NCBI GenBank assembly: GCA_964017185.1
Contig: OZ024880.1
Location: forward strand, 40,514,329 to 40,578,328
Length of the DNA: 64,000 nucleotides
Direction: 5' to 3'
DNA from: Rugalucina vietnamica
Taxonomy: Eukaryota > Mollusca > Bivalvia > Lucinida > Lucinidae
Part shown: positions 57,857-64,000 of the stretch, piece after piece
How the letters are laid out: each line of letters starts with the position of its first letter
Numbering within the stretch: the stretch's first letter is position 1
Notes under the pieces: model-generated
Databases searched by the model: none
The model's input: only the letters and a program-made list of their open reading frames with translations
Told to the model about the DNA's origin: nothing
Translations under genes and position numbers: made by a program

Positions 57857-58070
57857 GAGCCGCTTCAAAAGAAAACCAACAATCTGCATATGCGAAAATA
57901 AATCCGCAGATCAGCCGTGCAGTGCCTTTGTTTTCGCCCCAATATAGTGCAATGCCTCTTCTATCTGAAATTTCAAGGTTCTAGCCTGTTCCTGAGATTG
58001 TACAGGCCGGTATGTGTCGGACCTGGTCGGATCGGAAACCCAAATTGTTGGGTTTCTCATGCACAGGCTC
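57857..58070 (+). mobile_element. palindromic MITE family A, copy 15
   Basis: AAAACCAACAATCTGCATAT, GCGAAAATAAATCCGCAGAT, GTATGTGTCGGACCTGGTCG and TTGTTGGGTTTCTCATGCAC keep the family order; the left arm of the central stem is shortened. Confidence 0.85.
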
Positions 58071-58983
58071 AGATATAAGTAAGATGTAAACAATTACGAC
58101 GAACTGATATGATCCAAAATCAGAATTCGTATCCGCGCGTTCTTGAACAAAAATAGGAATAGTTTGAAATTAAATTATTGATCTTATCTAAACATATTTA
58201 AAAACAATCGAGACCCTCTTGAATAAAACGACCTATTAGCAGGGCGGATATGTGAATGGATTGTGCACTTTTTGATAAAGGCATGAAACTTGGCACAGGG
58301 GTAGATTTATAATTATAAAAAAATTTGAGGGTCAGTGCCACGTAAAATTTTTCCTATGACGGCCGCCATCTTGAATTTCAAAATGGCGGCTTTTTTCATT
58401 AAGCGCTTATATAGATGGATGTCAGTTTGCAGTACTGCTTTCTTTTGAAGTATTTAAAAGCCATTGTAACTATCATAAACATTTCAAGATATCTTATTAT
58501 GCATGTAAACTCCTAAATTTGCCAAGATGGTGGCTATTTTTCAAGATGGCCGCCACTTTTATCTGCAGAAAATCAAGATAGCATGATGTTAACAATTCAA
58601 GGTAACAAATATATAGATTTAGAATTGTAAAATGTTTTCAAGTATCTAACATGTCACAAATACACGTTAAATGTGATTTATAATTGGTAAATTGAATTTA
58701 ACTGATCACATTAGGCATTCAAAATGGCTACCAAAGAAGCGAAGTACATACTTATGTTTTCATTTTGACAATTTTTCAGAGTTTTGTTTGTTTGTTGGGT
58801 TTTTTTTTGACGATTTTACTTGATACTTGTGCATGTGTATTTCTGTATCAGCTTACAACAATCACATTCTAAATAATACATTCAAGTGTGGTATCAAAGA
58901 TGGCTGCCAAATTGAAACGCCCTAAATCTGAAATGTGCCATTCACAATATTTGCTATCATACAATTTAAAAGTTATGTATTTG

Positions 58984-59142
58984 CCACAGATATGTCAGTC
59001 GTGCCAGGAACTCCTTAAATGTGGATGCAAAAAGGGCTGCAAGCAGAATTGTACTTGTCAGAAAGCGGGTCTGAGGTGTACTGGACTTTGTTTCTGTCGT
59101 GGGGACTGTAGGAGAGATCGAATTGTGATCTATATAGCGTGA
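58984..59142 (+). CDS. CXC (tesmin/TSO1-like) cysteine-rich C-terminal exon, probably transposon-derived
   Basis: After a TTTGCCACAG acceptor the frame encodes a dense cysteine cluster: C-x2-C, CGCKKGC, C-x-C with TCQKAGLRC, then LCFCRGDC, and a stop at 59140-59142. Spacing and the KAGLxCT core match the CXC domain of CRC/tesmin proteins, which binds DNA through zinc. The same module is found at the end of many uncharacterised, transposon-linked animal proteins. The frame is also open upstream to 58888 (MVSKMAAKLKRPK). No other exon of the protein was found, so this is likely a relic inside the TIR element. Confidence 0.6.
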   Translation, partial: PQICQSCQELLKCGCKKGCKQNCTCQKAGLRCTGLCFCRGDCRRDRIVIYIA

Positions 59143-59151
59143 CAGAGCATT

Positions 59152-59222
59152 GGAAAGGTACAAGTAGGCAATTATCAGAAAATGGCACAATCAGAAAGAA
59201 ATTCCCACTCCATAAATCGAGT
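59152..59222 (-). repeat. family C repeat, copy 5 (inverted)
   Basis: GGTACAAGTAGGCAATTATC, AGAAAATGGCACAATCAGAA, TTCCCACTCC: the inverse of copies 1-4, lying inside the 4.2-kb TIR element. Confidence 0.78.
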
Positions 59223-60154
59223 GTCATGACACTTTGGTACGTATACCAAGAAAATATATAGTAAGTCGAGTGAGCAGCTATTCCCCAATAGGTGGCCAGC
59301 CAGTTACCTGGACTGTCCTTAAATATGAAAACGTACATAAGGCTCAAACAGCACAAAAATTCGACTGCAAAAACACAAAATAATTAGAACCACAACAGAA
59401 ATATCGCCTTGGAACCATCAGTAATATAAAATTACTGGGGGGGGGGGGGGCTTAAACCGGTTTTACAGGGCCCTAACCTCACCCTCATCTTCTGCAGTGA
59501 TTCACAACATTTGTTCGGTCTTCGTGGTGAATCTCTAACTAGTCAATGAATCATCAAGGACAAACGAATAAATCTTGATAAGCACCCTGATGAATAAAAA
59601 ACGAGGACTCAACAGATTCAGTAAGCTGCCCGTCGATGGAGATCGCTGGGCGCCGCATAACTTACTGAAACCTGGAGCAAAAGAAAAACACCAGTTGAAC
59701 CCCGGTGGGCCAAGCAACAGACAAGAAGCTCCGGCCCCATTCAACTAAAATGAAGAGTTTTATGTCAGGGCCATCATAGAGTCTGACGCCCGACCCACCG
59801 GCGTGCAATTTAAGAAGGCAGCATACATGTAGTTATCAACCATGAATGGGTTAAAAACTAAGCATGCAGACTGTCACATAACATTCAAATTATAACCTAT
59901 ACGTCTGTAAAGAAACGAAAAGTCATTCCTTCCTATAAGATTCTTAAATTGGTAAACCAAGTCACCATAAAATTCTGGTTCCGAAAGGCCCTCATGTAAA
60001 AGCGTCTTTAGGCCAACATTAAATTTGGAAATCAACTCATAGTGTCTGCGATAAAATTTAGAAAATGGTTTTCAAAGTTTATATTCATTGATAGCCTGTT
60101 TGTTGCTTCTATTACAGGATCCAGTAAAGTTTTGAACAGGCAGTGTACCATGTA

Positions 60155-61590
60155 CTCGTGCGTTCAGTTATTAATATACCCCTTCGATATTCATAAATAA
60201 ATTGACAGCTCTTCTTGTTTTTGAACAATCGTCACCGGCAAGAAATGGACAACTGGAGGAATTTGTTAATATATTTTGTTAAGTATGAGTGTAAATATTT
60301 ACGCTGTTACTATATAAAACTTGCGTTTCAAAGATTCCACAAGGAACCGTGAATAATGGTTTGTAATTTTGTTTATAATTTATGAAAGAGTTATCATTTT
60401 TCTACTAAGGCTGAAAAGTTGGTGTCTTTATGAGCACTATTTACAAATTTACACCCTGATTTTCATTCAATGTGCATTTTAGAATTTCATGGTAAAGCGG
60501 CTGTTACAATAAATAAAAGTAAGTATGTCAGTGTTATTTTGCAAGAAAATTAATATTGCACAAGGAAGGTTGTACGGAGAAAGCGTGCTAGTGGATTCCT
60601 TCTTCAGGTAAGCATTCTTAAAGCACCATGAAGACACCTCTGGTTTTATATCCTTAAACGTGGGTTTTAATTTCATCATACAGTTTCTTGATTTGTTTTC
60701 TTGACACAGAATAACATAGGGGGCTGGAACTTTCACAGAGCTTTTCAATGTCAGGCTATCACATACAGCTCATCTTAATGACATTTCAAACCTCTTGTAT
60801 AGATTGTAAGCCAAGGGAATCACTAGGACATTCAAACACAGACGTTTCTCTAATATCAAATATGTGTTTTGCGGTTTTAGAATTAATACAAATAACACTG
60901 CCTGGCATATATACTTATTCTTTTCGTATCCTTTTTTAAGCCCACTATGGTATTCCGTGCGGAAGAACAAGTAATGGAACTGTATAATGAAATGCCAACT
61001 GACGTTTTGGCAGAATACAAAGCCAAGTGTGAATCCACAGTGCTTTAAGGCATGCTTACCTCATAAAGGAACCCAACAATGAATATTTCTTCTTATCTTC
61101 TTACAAGCGTCCTAGTGGAATACAAGTTTTCTTGCAAAATAACAGTCTCATGCTTAGTTTTATATTGCAACAACCGCTTTACCATGAAATTCATAAATGC
61201 ACATCGATTGAAAATCAGGGTGTAACGTTGTAAAGAGTGCTCATAAAGACACCAAATTTTCAGCCTTAGCACAAAAATGGTTATTCCTACATAAATTAAA
61301 AACAACATCACAAACCATTGTAGAATCGTTGAAACTCGAAAATCAGCGATTTTTCTTAAAGATTTGATTCCATATATTATGTAATAAATTTAGGCATACA
61401 ACATCACAAGATCTGGAAGTCTTATATATAGAGTAAATATTAACACTCACACTTCACAAAATATATGAACAAGTTCATCCAGTTGTCCATTTTTTGCCAG
61501 TGACGATTGTCAAAAAACAAGAAGAGTTGTCAATTTATTTCTGAATATCGAAGGGGTATATTAATAACTGAACGCACCTGTACTACTGAA
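60155..61590. mobile_element. nested 1.4-kb element with ~480-bp inverted arms
   Basis: GTGCGTTCAGTTATTAATAT at 60160 pairs with ATATTAATAACTGAACGCAC near 61578. Further matches run inward: GACAACTGGAGGAATTTG with the inverse of CCAGTTGTCC near 61480; GGCTGAAAAGTTGGTGTCTT with the inverse near 61250; TTTTGCAAGAAAAT with the inverse near 61130. The unpaired centre is about 450 bp. Confidence 0.8.
60938..61048 (+). pseudogene. possible terminal exon relic inside the nested element
   Basis: After CCTTTTTTAAG a 34-codon frame from ATG 60947 encodes an acidic, coding-like peptide (EEQVMELYNEMPTDVLAEYK) and ends TAA at 61048. Too short to identify, but its position in the loop of the inverted-repeat element suggests a captured or vestigial transposon exon. 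Confidence 0.3.
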
Positions 61591-61957
61591 CTACTTCTCT
61601 TCACTGGCAGACATCCTGAATGTCATGCTGAAATACATTATAAATCTGAAATCACACAGACAAGTTAGATTCTGGTTAAAATAAAAAATACCTAATTCAC
61701 AAGAAGTAAATTCCATCCAGTTTCAAAATCTTAAAGTGTACATATATAGTATTTCACTGTTAAGATGCTAATTATGGTGGTCATTTAGAAACTTAGCCTT
61801 ATTCTTCACATTTTTTAATCTTGAACTTCAGTTTAAGGTATTTGAGTGTAAGTAAAATTAAATGAAGAGACAGATTTTCGGTAATCATTTTATAGCCTAT
61901 TAGACCGCAATTTCTGACAGAACATTTTTTTGCATGGCAATGTTTTATTTTTTATTT

Positions 61958-61979
61958 TTATTTTTTTTTTTTTTTTTAT

Positions 61980-62018
<39 letters not shown>
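61958..62018. repeat. poly-T tract
   Basis: About 60 bases, nearly all T, with single A/G interruptions. The length is likely unreliable in the assembly. Confidence 0.9.
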
Positions 62019-62019
<1 letters not shown>

Positions 62020-62535
62020 AAAACATGAATCTTGAATTTATGACTTTACATACGCCTGTAAGCATTTTCAATATATATTTTTTTTATATTATTTGTGCCA
62101 TGTTTTCATCAAACTGACTTGGTTTTCGTAAATAAATTGCGGCCATCTTTGAAAATGGTCGCCATCTTGGACTGTTTAGTAATTTCTATGTAAAGTGAGA
62201 TAGCTTATTATGTATTGTTAATGTAACTTTGGTTTTTAACGCTTTTAAGGAAAGCAGCACAGCAAATTGATACTCATATGTATTGGCTTTATATGCAAGA
62301 TTCGGTCATTTTAAAATTCAAGATGGCCGCCATCGCAGGCCAAATTTTACGTGGCACTGACCCTCAAAATTTTTTATAATTATAAATCTTCCTCTGTGCA
62401 AAGTTTCATGCTTTTATCAAAAAGTGCACGATACCTCAAAAAATTGTTACATATCCGCCTTGCTATATTTTATGTGCCCATGAGACACAATGATAACAAC
62501 TAACATGAAGTAACATTGTGCGAAAATATACTCAC

Positions 62536-62688
62536 AAGATTTTCTTCTATTCCTCAAAACAATTATCATCACCACACCTATGATAGCTACAAACAATGCA
62601 GCTCCACCAAACGAGGCTCCCACAATCACCCCCACGGTACAACAGTCATCAAAGTAAGGGAATGCCGTCGTTGTTTGCCAAGGCGCAA
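62536..62688 (-). CDS. transmembrane exon of a receptor-like protein
   Basis: Minus-strand exon between the acceptor TTCCCTACAG and the donor GTGAGT, phase 1 in and phase 1 out, 153 bases. It encodes a short stalk (APWQTTTAFPYFDDCCT), one hydrophobic helix (VGVIVGASFGGAALFVAIIG and VVMIIVL) and a basic stop-transfer RNRRK, as in type I membrane receptors. It joins in frame to the fibronectin exon at 63473-63647. Cytoplasmic exons should follow leftward but were not recognised; the 4.2-kb TIR element begins 74 bp past the donor. Confidence 0.7.
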
Positions 62689-62949
62689 CTGTAGGGAATA
62701 AACTTTAGCTTATTCACTTATTATTGACAACTTAACATGCATTTCAAACAATAGGTTTAGAGAGGAGGTTAGAATATAACGTATCAGCCATAACTATAAG
62801 CCTTTACTGAAGGCAAGCATGTAAAACACAAAAAATACCCGTATTAAATACAGAAAAGCAAAATGAGACAATTGCACGCAACAATGAGATATCAACCATT
62901 TCTCGATTTTTTTGTTCTAAAAGCACTGTGGGATTAGTTACACATATTA

Positions 62950-63425
62950 ATGTTTATTATATAACTATAAATAGACAGTATATCAGACAATGCTTTCAGC
63001 CCATTGCATATTTTGTCATATTCTATGACATTGAATATATGTTACTAAATTTAGAACTCTGTCATTGTAAATGTACACTGATTGCTGTCAAGAAGTACAA
63101 ATGATGTTTATTACTGTTTAGTTTATTTGAATTTAGACTTAATGCCCCAATGAACATTTTTCAGTCATGCTGGGACTATATGTAAACTATATGTATACAA
63201 TAATTCATTTACAGATTAAAATAATTATTTTAACATTATTTTGCTTCATGTTTGTATAAAAAGTGAAATATAATAAAACAATTGTTGACTATTGAGTCAT
63301 TGAATATGATGTGATATCCAACAGAGACTACCAATATTGACATCGGCTTCGCTTCGCCGAGGACAATATTGGTAGTCTCTGTTGGATATCACATCATATT
63401 CAATGACTCAATAGTCAATAATTGT
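62950..63425. mobile_element. hairpin element family F, copy 2
   Basis: The left part repeats the 29640 copy (TTATTATATAACTATAAATA GACAG). The right end is a near-perfect palindrome with arms of about 60 bases: ATTGTTGACTATTGAGTCAT, TGAATATGATGTGATATCCA, ACAGAGACTACCAATATTG, then the inverse. Lies between the two receptor exons. Confidence 0.82.
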
Positions 63426-63472
63426 ATAATATGACATGCACAGTATGACGCGAAAAACATGCACCACATTAC

Positions 63473-63647
63473 CTAACGTATTGATACTAGCCTCCTCATC
63501 AGACCTGACTGCACCATACCCCTGGTTGTTGTCTGCCTGTATGTACAGCAAGTAGAATGTGTTTGGTTCCAGGTTTGTTAACTCGTACTCATAATGCTCA
63601 CCCACCCCATAGGTTGTTGTTGACTTTTCTGTGATGTTGGGTGAAAA
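63473..63647 (-). CDS. fibronectin type III exon of a receptor-like protein (partial gene)
   Basis: Minus-strand exon between a GTGTTTCAG acceptor and a GTAATG donor, phase 0 in and phase 1 out. It encodes the second half of a fibronectin type III domain: YEYELTNLEPNTFYLLYIQA, then DNNQGYG and a terminal SINTLG, matching the E, F and G strands with the conserved Tyr, Leu-x-Pro and Tyr. Next in frame comes the transmembrane exon at 62536-62688, so this is the membrane-proximal domain of a type I receptor, adhesion protein or receptor phosphatase/kinase. The catalytic side, if any, is not seen. Upstream exons lie beyond the right edge of the window. Confidence 0.72.
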
Positions 63648-63659
63648 CTGAAACACGAA

Positions 63660-64000
63660 TACAAGCGATGATTTGTTGTACAGACAGAAAGAAGATACGT
63701 GGAAATAAATATGTTTGTCAATGTTTCATTACATGGTTTCTATGAATTGAATAATGTTTGAGTACACGTTTTCTATGAATTAGAAAGAAAACCTACATGT
63801 ACATGTATTTCGAAGACTCAATATTTCGGATAACACAAAGCCAAAGTTCCGTCTCAGTACAAGAAGTCTTATGGCTGTTGGTTTGATCTAAAGATCTATA
63901 CATGTATCAAATAGCAAAAATATAAATGATGATCAATGTGTTGGGCTCTTTCGGGTCATTAAACGTATTCTGTAAAATTACAATTTTTTTATGAATGTTA
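63660..64000. other. intron of the receptor-like gene, right edge
   Basis: No further exon or recognised repeat before the window ends. Confidence 0.4.

Larger units (their letters stand above)
58243..62462. mobile_element. 4.2-kb TIR element carrying a CXC-domain exon
   Basis: The left end GGGCGGATATGT, GTGCACTTTTTGATAAAGGC, TTATAATTATAAAAAAATTT, GAGGGTCAGTGCCACGTAAA is repeated inverted at the right end (62462 back to about 62330) with few changes, so long terminal inverted repeats (150 bp or more) bound the unit. Both arms go on with patches around CGGCCGCCATCTTGAA. The interior holds the CXC exon, a family C repeat, a G13 run, a nested inverted-repeat element and long T runs (61960-62018). 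Probably a defective DNA transposon; the superfamily is unknown. Confidence 0.75.

Noticed and set aside
59578..59748. 52-codon plus-strand frame with coding-like composition (KLPVDGDRWAPHNLLKPGAK)
   Set aside because: Inside the 4.2-kb TIR element, no splice sites or family recognised; the opposite strand is also open.
1..64000. CRISPR arrays, bacterial operons, rRNA or tRNA genes
   Set aside because: None seen. The tandem arrays lack the repeat-spacer pattern, and the intron and SINE content shows a metazoan nuclear genome.

Overview
This 64 kb window is animal nuclear DNA, AT-rich, gene-poor and dense in mobile elements. Introns with GT..AG borders, tRNA-derived SINEs, LINE remnants, many palindromic MITEs and long satellites rule out a prokaryote or virus. 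The combination of SINEs with a GACGTTAAAC tail, an AGCTCACCTGAGC terminal-inverted-repeat element and Pif1-like/PHD and P-type transposase remnants suggests a marine bivalve mollusc. That assignment is an inference from remembered repeat types and has not been checked by search.

Layout. 0-3.1 kb: two decayed non-LTR retrotransposon fragments in tandem. 3.1-14.1 kb: intergenic DNA with MITEs, a tRNA-derived SINE, a mariner-like element and foldback elements. 14.1-27.7 kb: the best gene in the window, a six-exon plus-strand gene of 250 codons for a secreted, cysteine-containing, lipocalin-like protein. No exon is long, so it is easily missed in ORF scans. Its promoter has a TATA box, all five intron phases agree, and its introns carry MITEs, a SINE fragment and an antisense LINE that ends at the exon 5 acceptor. 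28-30.5 kb: MITEs, a young SINE with perfect target duplications and a hairpin element. 30.6-41.5 kb: pieces of a Pif1-like DNA helicase with a C-terminal PHD finger. The middle helicase exons are not visible and the 3' block has several one-base frame breaks. This locus is interwoven with three related ~60-bp satellite blocks and a 2 kb TIR element. 42.4-49.4 kb: MITEs, a SINE fragment, a 26-bp minisatellite and a possible orphan exon. 49.7-51.5 kb: a minus-strand P-element/THAP9-type transposase pseudogene. 53.1-57.4 kb: minus-strand candidate exons of an unidentified gene, split by a 2.3 kb G-rich tandem array with predicted G-quadruplex motifs. 58.2-62.5 kb: a 4.2 kb TIR element carrying a CXC cysteine-rich exon and a nested inverted-repeat element. 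62.5-63.7 kb: two phase-compatible minus-strand exons of a receptor-like membrane protein (fibronectin type III, then a transmembrane segment); the rest of that gene lies beyond the window or was not recognised.

The host genes (lipocalin-like, receptor-like, possibly the Pif1-PHD locus) show no functional link to one another. The rest of the window is mostly a record of repeated transposition and satellite growth.
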